The position numbers and the translations under genes are program-made. From assembly GCA_938092135.1 (NCBI GenBank), contig CALLJL010000028.1, forward strand, positions 1 through 34,790: 34,790 nt of DNA, read 5' to 3'. This DNA comes from an uncultured bacterium. GTDB lineage: Bacteria; Acidobacteriota; Aminicenantia; Aminicenantales; CALLJL01. Positions 1 to 6,870 of this stretch are shown here, in pieces. The notes under the pieces are model-generated. The model saw only the letters and a program-made list of their open reading frames with translations, did not search any database and was not told the DNA's origin. Every line of letters starts with the position of its first letter. Positions within the stretch are counted from its first letter, which is position 1.

Positions 1-2
1 CC

Positions 3-1412
3 TTTGACCAGTATTTTCATGATCAGGCTTTAAGGATTGATCTTTATCAGGTTGGCGACGCCAAGGAAGAATTCATTACCGTCCATCGCCTTTTCCTTGA
101 GCCTCTCTGGCCCGAGCCCAGAACCCCTTTAATCCAGCCCTTTAATTATGGCCGGTATTTAATCAAGGTCTATGACGTCGCTTCTAACCAGCTTATTTTC
201 TGTCGCGGTTTTGAATCGGTTTTTGGCGAATATCGAACCACCTCGCCGGCTCTTTCAGGCGTTAAAAAGGCCATGGAGCGATCAATTCGTATCCCCTATC
301 CCAAAAGGCCAGTCTATTTAGTTATTGAAAAGCGCGATCGTCAGAATATTCCCCATCCCTTTTTTGAAATGACCATAGATCCCCAGGACTATCATATTAT
401 CCAAGAATCGGTGGCCTCGGGTGATGTAATCATAGAAAAGCAGAAAAAGGGTGATCCCCATGAAAAGGTCGACCTGGTCTTCATTGCTGAAGGATACATC
501 GCCGACGACCTGGAAAAATTTAAGGCCGATATTGATCGCTTTACTGACTATTTGTTCACCATAGAGCCCTACCGAAGCCATCGCGAGGATTTTAATATTT
601 ATGGAATCTTCAGGGCGTCACCCGAAAGAGGCATGGATGAGCCAAGACAAAGAACCTACAAAAAAACCAATCTCAATGCCTCCTTTAATGCCTTCGACCT
701 TGATCGCTATATGCTGATTGATGATAATCATCGGTTGCGGGCTATGGCTGCTCAAGTTCCCTATGATACTATCGTCGTCCTTGTCAACAGCTCCCGCTAT
801 GGAGGCGGCGGCATCGGTTTTGATTATTGCATAACAACGACTGACAATCCCCGAAGCCTTCAAGTTTTTATCCACGAATTCGGTCACTCCTTTGCCTATC
901 TAGCTGACGAGTATTATCAATCAGAAGTAGCCTATAATGAATTTTATCCCCTGGGCGTTGAACCCCTTGAACCCAATATTACCGCCCTTCTTGATCCAAC
1001 AAACATCAAGTGGAAAGATTTACTTTCTCCTGGAATATCAATTCCCACGGAATATGGGAAGGAAAAAATCGAAGCCTTACAGGCGGAAAGGCAAAAGCTG
1101 AGACAAAGGCAGAGCGAGGAGATCGAAGAAGCTAAAAAGAAGGGCTGGCCAGAAGCCAAAATAAAGACTCTTCAGAAAAAATATCAGGTTAAAGAAAAAG
1201 AGATTCAGGCTAAAATAGAGGCTGTTCGAAAAGAGTCTATCCATCTTAAGGATAAGGTTGGAGCTTTCGAAGGTGCTGGTTATACCTCTAAGGGACTCTT
1301 TCGGCCCCAGATGTATTGTCTCATGGGCTCGAACGAGCGTGATGAATTTTGTCGCGTCTGCCAGTGGGCTATTCGCCGGATGATTGACTTTTACTGTGAG
1401 CGCCTGCGTTAA
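3..1412 (+). CDS. Peptidase M64 (IgA-peptidase-like zinc metallopeptidase), 5' end outside window
   Basis: The first ATG in this frame is at 273, but the frame is open back to base 3. The upstream part codes for sequence typical of the M64 N-terminal domain (start FDQYFHDQALRIDLYQVGDA, later FNYGRYLIKVYD and GFESVFGEY), so the gene begins left of the window and 273 is not its start. The zinc site HEFGHSFAYLADE lies at 873-911 (HExxH with a downstream Asp/Glu). A lysine/glutamate-rich segment at about 1060-1250 looks like a coiled-coil insertion. A C-terminal cysteine cluster (CLMGS...FCRVCQW) follows. M64 members are secreted or cell-surface endopeptidases; the signal peptide would be upstream and cannot be seen here. 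The family call is secure, the substrate is unknown. Confidence 0.9.
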   Translation, partial: FDQYFHDQALRIDLYQVGDAKEEFITVHRLFLEPLWPEPRTPLIQPFNYGRYLIKVYDVASNQLIFCRGFESVFGEYRTTSPALSGVKKAMERSIRIPYPKRPVYLVIEKRDRQNIPHPFFEMTIDPQDYHIIQESVASGDVIIEKQKKGDPHEKVDLVFIAEGYIADDLEKFKADIDRFTDYLFTIEPYRSHREDFNIYGIFRASPERGMDEPRQRTYKKTNLNASFNAFDLDRYMLIDDNHRLRAMAAQVPYDTIVVLVNSSRYGGGGIGFDYCITTTDNPRSLQVFIHEFGHSFAYLADEYYQSEVAYNEFYPLGVEPLEPNITALLDPTNIKWKDLLSPGISIPTEYGKEKIEALQAERQKLRQRQSEEIEEAKKKGWPEAKIKTLQKKYQVKEKEIQAKIEAVRKESIHLKDKVGAFEGAGYTSKGLFRPQMYCLMGSNERDEFCRVCQWAIRRMIDFYCERLR

Positions 1413-1430
1413 TTGGAAAAGCCTTTTTGT

Positions 1431-1458
1431 TTGATTATCTTTATTTATTTGCTAAAAT
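1431..1458 (+). promoter_or_regulatory. Candidate sigma-70 promoter of the cys/met locus
   Basis: TTGATT at 1431-1436 and TAAAAT at 1453-1458 are separated by 16 bases. Transcription would begin near 1465 and give a leader of roughly 310 bases before the cysK remnant at 1778. That leader would contain the two hairpins at 1570-1663. The boxes are near consensus but the region is AT-rich, so a chance match is possible. Confidence 0.4.
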
Positions 1459-1569
1459 TAAATCAAAAATGAATTTAAAACTTTTAAAAGAAAGAAATCT
1501 AAAAAATTCATCAATAAATTGCTATCCCTTCAAAATCAATGAAATAACCTCCTCTATGATAATGTGTAG

Positions 1570-1663
1570 CCGGGCCCAGGGCTCCACGTTGTAAGTACCT
1601 GTGGCCCGGTCATTCCTTTAACCTCTGAAATCCTGGGTCTCGGATAAAATCACCGAAACCCAG
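1570..1663 (+). promoter_or_regulatory. Two tandem hairpins in the leader of the cys/met locus
   Basis: The first hairpin pairs CCGGGCC+CAGG (1570-1580) with CCTG-t-GGCCCGG (1598-1609), an 11-bp stem with one bulge. The second pairs CTGGGT-c-TCGG (1633-1643) with CCGA-a-ACCCAG (1653-1663), with a single mismatch and a 9-base loop, followed by a short T run at 1670-1674. They are the most GC-rich structures in an otherwise AT-rich spacer of 365 bases (1413-1777). They could be a riboswitch or attenuator for sulfur amino acid genes, or a terminator. I do not recognise SAM-I or T-box core motifs, so no class is named. Confidence 0.45.
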
Positions 1664-1777
1664 CCTGTATTTTTAAACCAAAAGAGATCGCCTGAAACAA
1701 AAATCAGCAGAAAAAAAGGGAGGAAAAAATAAAAGAGAAAGAACAAAAAGTTTAGGCAAATGCCAAGGAGGCAAATA

Positions 1778-2016
1778 ATGAGATTCTACTCTGATATCAC
1801 CAAATTGATAGGGAAAACACCCCTGTGATTAAAAATGTTCCTGAAGGCTCGACGGTTCTTTCATCTCCTGGAAGAATAATCAACAAAAAAGAGAAAAATT
1901 TTTATCCTTTTTCCCATAGCTATGAAGATTTTTTAAGTCTTCAAGAAAAATTAAGAGAAATTGAGATTAAACTTCATGAGCTAAAAAAATTAATGGAGGT
2001 GAAAAATGAGATTTAA
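1778..2016 (+). pseudogene. Fossil joining the start of cysteine synthase (cysK) to the tail of serine acetyltransferase (cysE)
   Basis: A good ribosome binding site (AAGGAGG) precedes ATG 1778, which reads MRFYSDITKLIGKTPL and then meets TGA at 1826-1828. This is the characteristic opening of O-acetylserine sulfhydrylases (..I..LIGNTPL). At the same spot another frame begins: from 1825 it reads VIKNVPEGSTVLSSPGRI, like the last left-handed-beta-helix turns of serine acetyltransferases. A charged, coiled-coil-like tail typical of EpsC-type CysE follows, ending at TAA 2014-2016. The simplest reading is that a cysK-cysE pair lost most of both genes in one deletion at about 1820-1827. The fragment overlaps the next gene's ATG by 11 bases, as an intact cysE would. 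An assembly artefact is the main alternative. Confidence 0.7.
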
Positions 2017-3148
2017 CACAAAAGTCATTCATGAAGGACAGCCCAACGATCCTTTGACCGGAGCAGTTTCATTTCCAATTTATCAAACCTCTACCTATGA
2101 GCAGATTGAACTAGGAATTTCTAAAGGTTTTACTTATGGAAGAACAGAGAATCCTACCCGATCGGCTCTGGAAAAAGCCCTTTCTTCCCTCGAAGAAGGA
2201 AATTTTGGTCTGTGTTTCTCCAGCGGTCTCGCCGCAGCCAATACCGTAATGAATCTTCTTTCAAAAGAGAGCCATGTTATAGCCGTGGATGATCTCTATG
2301 GGGGGACCTTCCGACTTTTTACTAAACTTTACCATAAATTCGGAGTTGATTTTACCTTTTTAGATCTAAGCAACCCTGAAAATATCAGGAAAGCAGTGAA
2401 AAAAGAAACGAGGCTTTTATGGCTTGAATCCCCCACCAATCCCCTTTTGAAAATAGTTGATATTGAAAAATGCGCAAAAATGGCGAAGGAATATGGTCTT
2501 CTTGTCCTTGTAGATAATACCTTTGCCACTCCCTATCTTCAAAAACCCCTTAAACTGGGAGCGGATATAGTTCTCCATAGCACAACTAAATACCTTAATG
2601 GACACGCAGATGTAATTGGTGGAGCCCTTGTTGTAAACTCAGAAAAACTTTATCAAGAGCTAAAATTTTTCCAGAATGCTGTAGGAGGAGTTCCCTCTCC
2701 AATGGACTGTTTTCTTGTTCTGAGGGGCTTAAAAACATTACCCATCAGAATGGATAGACACTGCGAAAATGCTTTAAAGCTCGCCGAGTTCCTCAAAAGT
2801 CATCGAAAGGTTAAAAAAGTTTACTATCCCGGATTGGTGGAGCACGAAGGACATGAAATTGCCAAAAGGCAAATGAAAAATTTTGGCGGAATGATCTCCT
2901 TTGAACTTGATACCGATTTCAAGGGTGTAAAAAAGTTCTTTTCTAATCTGAAAATCATAACCCTGGCTGAAAGCCTGGGAGCGGTTAAATCTCTGATCTG
3001 TCATCCGGCGACCATGACCCATGCCTCTGTTGACCCTGAGGTTAGAAGGCAAAGGGGAATTACAGATTCATTGGTAAGGCTTTCAGTGGGGCTTGAGAAT
3101 GAGGACGATTTAAAGGAAGCACTCGAAAATGCTCTTAAAGCAATATAG
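2006..3148 (+). CDS. Trans-sulfuration PLP enzyme (cystathionine gamma-synthase / gamma-lyase family)
   Basis: This is a 380-residue member of the Cys/Met-metabolism PLP-dependent family, full length. It shows the N-terminal substrate and cofactor region (TRVIHEG-like start, YGRTENPTRSALEKALSSLE), the LWLESPTNPLL and VDNTFATPYLQ motifs, and the PLP-lysine motif HSTTKYLNGHADVIGG. The C-terminal MTHASV..RRQRGI..LVRLSVGLE block is also present. The start is ATG 2006, with GGAGGTGA just upstream, overlapping the end of the cysE remnant, so translational coupling was likely. The enzyme either makes cystathionine from an activated homoserine plus cysteine (MetB) or splits cystathionine (MccB/CTH). 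Sequence alone does not separate these. The fossil cysK-cysE upstream makes a cysteine-forming (reverse trans-sulfuration) role reasonable. Confidence 0.9.
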   Translation: MRFNTKVIHEGQPNDPLTGAVSFPIYQTSTYEQIELGISKGFTYGRTENPTRSALEKALSSLEEGNFGLCFSSGLAAANTVMNLLSKESHVIAVDDLYGGTFRLFTKLYHKFGVDFTFLDLSNPENIRKAVKKETRLLWLESPTNPLLKIVDIEKCAKMAKEYGLLVLVDNTFATPYLQKPLKLGADIVLHSTTKYLNGHADVIGGALVVNSEKLYQELKFFQNAVGGVPSPMDCFLVLRGLKTLPIRMDRHCENALKLAEFLKSHRKVKKVYYPGLVEHEGHEIAKRQMKNFGGMISFELDTDFKGVKKFFSNLKIITLAESLGAVKSLICHPATMTHASVDPEVRRQRGITDSLVRLSVGLENEDDLKEALENALKAI

Positions 3149-3159
3149 GGAGGGATAAA

Positions 3160-3231
3160 TTGAGGAGGCAACAAAGGGTCATTCAGGTTGCCCAAATTCT
3201 GAAGGAAGATATAAGGAAAATATTTAATTAA
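3160..3231 (+). CDS. Possible tiny ORF or stub of a deleted gene
   Basis: TTG 3160 lies 8 bases after a GGGAGGG sequence and opens 23 codons (RRQQRVIQVAQILKEDIR in the middle), ending with TAA 3229-3231. The peptide is basic and looks helical. It sits 11 bases after the PLP-enzyme stop, where an operon partner would start, and just before IS-end-like repeats. It may be the beginning of another lost operon gene, like the cysK stub upstream. I do not recognise it, and chance is a real possibility. Confidence 0.25.
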   Translation: MRRQQRVIQVAQILKEDIRKIFN

Positions 3232-3273
3232 AATTATTGATGACCTCCTTTCTTGAAACAAAACTGTTTGAGA

Positions 3274-3308
3274 CCTCTAAAAAGATAATGTCCTCTAAAA
3301 AGTTAATG
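3274..3308. repeat. Tandem 17-base repeat resembling an insertion-sequence end
   Basis: CCTCTAAAAAGATAATG (3274-3290) and CCTCTAAAAAGTTAATG (3292-3308) differ at one position and are separated by one T. Paired short repeats of this kind, read as AGAGGACA on the other strand, resemble transposase-binding repeats at IS ends. That resemblance is from memory and is inference. No transposase is nearby. The rest of the 3232-3400 spacer shows nothing else. Confidence 0.45.
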
Positions 3309-3400
3309 GGAAATAAACCGGGAGAGTTGTTGAAATAAATTAAGGATGTAATTCTTTAGGGCTCGATAAAAGATATCATCAGCCGGCCAAAATAAAAATT

Positions 3401-5362
3401 TTATTTTATTATTTTCAGTTCATTTAAAAGTTTTTGGGGCACAAGACCGTCGGAAGTCCATTTCTGCTGATTATAATAGGCATCGAGAATAGAATTATAA
3501 AAAACAGGATCCACAGCCTTGCCAGCCTGAGGGCCTTGGGTCAGAGGTTTTAAAAATTTAGGCGAAATAAAACCATCATAGGCCCTTGTTCTTCCCTGAT
3601 GCTGATTGATTAAGCGCTCAAGAGTATAAATTCGGCGGCCGCATTCCTTAATACTTTCGGGCGTGTAGGCAAAACCGGTCAGGGCTTCATAGGCTTCAAG
3701 AAAATCAGGCGAACCATAATCCTCAGTAAAAAAATCGCAGAGACCAAGGGAATCCGTTAAAGCTTTATTGATGTGACAATTCATCACATAACCAGCAATT
3801 TCTTCAGCGCCAGAAAGGCCGGCTTCCTCAGCCTGAATTGTCCAGGCATAGGTATGGTCACCCCGACCCCGATTGGATGTCCCATAGGCGGTGAACATGC
3901 CGGGAAAAACTTTAGGCTCAATTCCGGCATAGCCGAGTCCGGCATAGGCTGTGGTAAAGCAATAAACCGCCTCTTCAGCTTTTAAATTATAAGCTGTCAC
4001 TAAATCAGCAATTATTTTATCGGTTGGTTGAGCCATTAATCTTCCCAAATCGCTGCTTTTATAGGCTATTTGCTCGAGGGCCCGAATCATGCTACCGACA
4101 TCACCAAAAACAGGCCCGTCAGAGAAAGGCCAGAGTCCCTTTTCATTAAGTTCCATGGCGGCCGCCATAAGACTGCCAAAGGTCATGGTATCAACACAGT
4201 GGTCATTTAAAAGATGGTTTAAGTAGAAAATGCCGTCTCGATCGGTGAGGCAGCAATTGATCATAAGGGCGATCGTTTCAAATTCAGGCCGCACCCCTTT
4301 ATGGGCATAGGGACCCTCTTTGACGCTGGCCGTCCGAGCACAGAGAATATGGCGGCACCGACTACAAACACTGTGCTTGCCCGCAATTTCCCGAAAAGCC
4401 CGAGTGGAAATTCCTTCATAAAGATTAGGATCAAAATAACCTTCATCAAAATTATGCCAGGGCAGATAGCCACCGCTTTTGCCGAGATAACCACCTCGGA
4501 AGGCCCGATCGAGCCACCAGGTGGTACCCGTTTCTGGTCTGAAGGAAACAGTCCAACTGGGATCAGCCACATGCTTCCTAATAGCTTCATCAATCCTTTG
4601 AACAGCCGCCTTAAAACGGCTCTCATCCTTATATTTAATTGATTTTTGTCCCTGAGCCGTAATAGCTACCACATTTTTAGCTCCTAAAACTGCGCCGGCT
4701 CCTCCTCGACCAAAATGGCGGTGGTAATCAACAGTTAAATTAGCATAGGGGACCTGATTCCAGCCGGCCGGGCCGATTGTCAGGCTCAATGAACCAGGAT
4801 ATTTCTTGTTCAGATAATCAATAACTTCTGAAGCCCTCCGCAGAACCCTCTGCCCCATTTTCTTTTCAAACAATTCTTCCTCGGCTTCAACAATCGTGAT
4901 TTTATCTTCACTAACCACTATTCTTACAGGCCGGTCGGCCTGGCCATCAATAATCAATTGATCAAAACCGGCTCGTTTTAAGCGGTTATGGAAATGACCG
5001 CCGCAGCTTGAGTGAGTTATCAGACCGAAAATCGGTGGCCGGTGTCCAAGCCATGGCTGGGACTGAGGTGAGTAAGTAAAGGGACTAATAAAGGAGCAGG
5101 AGCCCCGTCCGGCCGTGGGAACAGCTGTATCATTCAAGCTTGAGTTGCCAATAACGATACGATTATCTGGAGAAAGGGGATTTTTTAGCCACCCTATTCT
5201 TTGCAGATGCTGGTAAATCAAGTAGGCCTGAAGGCCACGGCCACCAATAAAAAGCCGACCAATTTCAGGATCTGAGTCTTCTATCCTAATTTGTCCTGTA
5301 TTAAGATCCACAAAAGCCCATTTGCCCATGTAGCCAAAAGAACTTTCCCTTTTCATGTTCAT
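3401..5362 (-). CDS. Aldehyde:ferredoxin oxidoreductase (AOR) family tungsten enzyme
   Basis: The protein is 653 residues, the normal AOR length. The N-terminal domain has the tungstopterin-binding features GGRGLQAYL, a conserved SPFTYSPQ region, SSCGGHF, and GRGGAGAVLGAKNVVAI. The [4Fe-4S] ligands appear as CSRCRHILC (Cys333, Cys336, Cys341), with the fourth cysteine in DSLGLCDF. Spacing of the first three is C-x2-C-x4-C, where classical AOR has C-x2-C-x3-C. Family members oxidise aldehydes to acids, or the reverse, with ferredoxin in the cytoplasm and are typical of anaerobes. The substrate of this subgroup cannot be told. It is downstream of and co-directional with the asparagine synthetase-like gene (70-base gap). 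ATG 5362 has AGGA 4 bases upstream. Confidence 0.88.
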   Translation of the reverse strand: MNMKRESSFGYMGKWAFVDLNTGQIRIEDSDPEIGRLFIGGRGLQAYLIYQHLQRIGWLKNPLSPDNRIVIGNSSLNDTAVPTAGRGSCSFISPFTYSPQSQPWLGHRPPIFGLITHSSCGGHFHNRLKRAGFDQLIIDGQADRPVRIVVSEDKITIVEAEEELFEKKMGQRVLRRASEVIDYLNKKYPGSLSLTIGPAGWNQVPYANLTVDYHRHFGRGGAGAVLGAKNVVAITAQGQKSIKYKDESRFKAAVQRIDEAIRKHVADPSWTVSFRPETGTTWWLDRAFRGGYLGKSGGYLPWHNFDEGYFDPNLYEGISTRAFREIAGKHSVCSRCRHILCARTASVKEGPYAHKGVRPEFETIALMINCCLTDRDGIFYLNHLLNDHCVDTMTFGSLMAAAMELNEKGLWPFSDGPVFGDVGSMIRALEQIAYKSSDLGRLMAQPTDKIIADLVTAYNLKAEEAVYCFTTAYAGLGYAGIEPKVFPGMFTAYGTSNRGRGDHTYAWTIQAEEAGLSGAEEIAGYVMNCHINKALTDSLGLCDFFTEDYGSPDFLEAYEALTGFAYTPESIKECGRRIYTLERLINQHQGRTRAYDGFISPKFLKPLTQGPQAGKAVDPVFYNSILDAYYNQQKWTSDGLVPQKLLNELKIIK

Positions 5363-5432
5363 TTCCTAAAAATTTTTTGTCCCCAAATTATAAAATGACC
5401 ATCAATTTTTAGCAAAGCCTTAATAAATTAAT

Positions 5433-6359
5433 TTAAAGGCTGAACTCGCCCGGCAACTTGGCAAAAAGTCTTGTCAATTCAATCTGACGCAATCCACAGA
5501 GATAACGGGTCAATCTCTCAATACCAATTCCAAAGCCAGCGGAAGGGAAAAGGCCTCTTCTGGCAATTTCAAGATAGGGAGAAAAGGCTTCAAGCTGAAT
5601 CCCCTTTTGCTGGATGCGATAACAAATTCTTTGAAAAATATACTCTCTTTCACCTCCTGAAAGGGCCTCTCCGAAGCCCTCGGGATAAACAAGGTCCATA
5701 TCGATAAGAATTCCTGGACGATTCTCATCTTCCCGATCATAAAATTCCCGAATCTCCATGGGAAAATCAATAATCCAAAAAGGGCCTTTCTGGGAACAAG
5801 AGAGCTTCTCTTCAAAATCAGGCCCGAATTTAGCCTCAGCTTCTCGATAGCTGATCTGAGGAAAAGGTGACTCAGGTAGATCAAGCTTTCGGCCAAAAAA
5901 TTCCAAATCTTCCCGGCATTTCTCCCTAACTGCGATGACAATGAAACGAAAAAGTTCTTCTCCCAAGCTTATCACCTCACTTCTTTTTGCCTCTCTTACC
6001 TCGAGATCAAGTTGGACAAATTCAATCAAGTGCTTGCCTGAATTTCTTCGCTCTATTGATTCAATACGGACATTAGGCGAAAAACAAAAAATGCGGGGGT
6101 GGGTGAAAAGAGCAATTTGTTTGTGAAAAATCATGCTTTTAGTGATCTGATATTTAAACCCATAGCATTCAACTTCCCCTCGCACTCGGTGATCAGTTAA
6201 TGGATCGGTGATAGGCGAAATGATAACTGGAAGAATCTCAATGAAGCCCTGACGCCGCAAAAATTCTCGTGAGGCATCAAGAACGACCGATTGGATGCGA
6301 AGCGCGCGACGCAGAGCTTCTGAGCGCCATAAATCTAAAGCTTTGTCCACATCAAACAT
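5433..6359 (-). CDS. AsnRS-like class II catalytic core: asparagine synthetase A-related (AS-AR) candidate
   Basis: A 308-residue class II aminoacyl-tRNA-synthetase catalytic core with no N-terminal anticodon-binding OB fold: the class II helix follows the start directly. Motif 2 is seen as FSPNVRIESIERRNSGKHLIEF, and motif 3 as GFGIGIERLTRYL near the C terminus. It is closest in look to AspRS/AsnRS cores. Stand-alone cores of this type are known in archaea (AS-AR, studied in Pyrococcus) and make free asparagine from aspartate and ammonia via aspartyl-adenylate. That is the favoured function here, by family knowledge. A tRNA- or protein-modifying ligase (as with PoxA/EpmA for LysRS cores) is the alternative. 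AAAGGAGG precedes ATG 6359, and the AOR gene follows. Confidence 0.75.
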   Translation of the reverse strand: MFDVDKALDLWRSEALRRALRIQSVVLDASREFLRRQGFIEILPVIISPITDPLTDHRVRGEVECYGFKYQITKSMIFHKQIALFTHPRIFCFSPNVRIESIERRNSGKHLIEFVQLDLEVREAKRSEVISLGEELFRFIVIAVREKCREDLEFFGRKLDLPESPFPQISYREAEAKFGPDFEEKLSCSQKGPFWIIDFPMEIREFYDREDENRPGILIDMDLVYPEGFGEALSGGEREYIFQRICYRIQQKGIQLEAFSPYLEIARRGLFPSAGFGIGIERLTRYLCGLRQIELTRLFAKLPGEFSL

Positions 6360-6410
6360 AGAAGACCTCCTTTTATAAAAGTTATTTCAGTGGAGTGGAT
6401 TAAGGATGGC

Positions 6411-6431
6411 CGTCCCCTTTAGAAGGGGACG
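6411..6431. terminator. Perfect 9-bp hairpin with a 3-base loop
   Basis: CGTCCCCTT (6411-6419), loop TAG, AAGGGGACG (6423-6431), followed on the plus strand by a T-rich stretch (TTATTATTATT). The shape suggests a rho-independent terminator read left to right, although no plus-strand gene precedes it. In minus-strand RNA it would sit in the leader of the AsnRS-like gene, about 50 bases before its ATG. A small RNA terminator or an operator is also possible. Confidence 0.4.
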
Positions 6432-6474
6432 TTATTATTATTGGCGGCGATAAAAGAGGCGGTTATCAAGAAGT

Positions 6475-6525
6475 AAAGACAGACAATGACTTTGCTTGAA
6501 TTAATGGTTAATATTGCCTGTCTTT
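6475..6525. repeat. Long inverted repeat
   Basis: AAAGACAG-a-CAAT (6475-6487) pairs with ATTG-c-CTGTCTTT (6513-6525), a 12-bp stem with one mismatch around a 25-base loop. It lies 44 bases from the hairpin at 6411-6431. The pair could mark a small structured RNA or a remnant mobile element; there is no sequence family I recognise. Confidence 0.4.
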
Positions 6526-6794
6526 CTATCATTGATTTTAATTTATAGCAGCTTGTAATTTAAAATTCAAGTAGCAATTTGAACTTGAACTGATGATTTT
6601 AGGAATTTATTCTAAAAGATTGGAAGGATAATAATTGAGTTATTTTGAAAATGGTAACGCCTTTCTATAAATTACCTTTAATCACTTTAATCACTTTTTT
6701 CAAGATTTTTTCTTTAAATCAAGAATAATCTTAATCAACGATCAGAAAGAGAATGATTAGGAAAAGATTGTTCTTTCTTTAGAAAAATATAATT

Positions 6795-6824
6795 TTGAGA
6801 AAACTTCCCTTTTTCAGTTAAAAT
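6795..6824 (+). promoter_or_regulatory. Candidate promoter of the DUF4438-like gene
   Basis: TTGAGA (6795-6800) and TAAAAT (6819-6824) are separated by 18 bases. The start of transcription would fall near 6831, giving a leader of about 40 bases that carries the GGAAGGAGG ribosome binding site before GTG 6871. A start near 6831 leaves almost no leader for ATG 6838, which favours the GTG start. Confidence 0.5.
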
Positions 6825-6870
6825 TGGCCATGATCAGATGAACAATATTTCTAAGGGAAGGAGGCTCAAA

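Larger units (their letters stand above)
6360..6870. other. Divergent 511-base AT-rich spacer with two palindromes
   Basis: The spacer separates the minus-strand AsnRS-like gene from the plus-strand DUF4438-like gene. It contains two inverted repeats (6411-6431 and 6475-6525, listed separately), a candidate promoter at 6795-6824 and a possible degenerate copy of the interspersed repeat at about 6653-6679. The rest is AT-rich with no convincing ORF. Confidence 0.6.

Noticed and set aside
273..1412. ATG 273 as the start of the M64 peptidase
   Set aside because: The frame is open to base 3 and encodes the conserved N-terminal M64 domain, so 273 is an internal Met and the gene starts outside the window.
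1570..1663. SAM or T-box riboswitch in the cys/met leader
   Set aside because: The hairpins are real but the conserved core sequences of these classes are not visible, so no class is claimed.
4301..4642. Plus-strand ORF of 113 codons inside the AOR gene
   Set aside because: It is antisense to a clearly conserved tungsten enzyme, has no ribosome binding site and no recognisable protein features.
6838..6870. ATG 6838 as the start of the DUF4438-like protein
   Set aside because: The GTG at 6871 has a strong ribosome binding site and yields a clean signal peptide; the 11 extra residues would spoil it.
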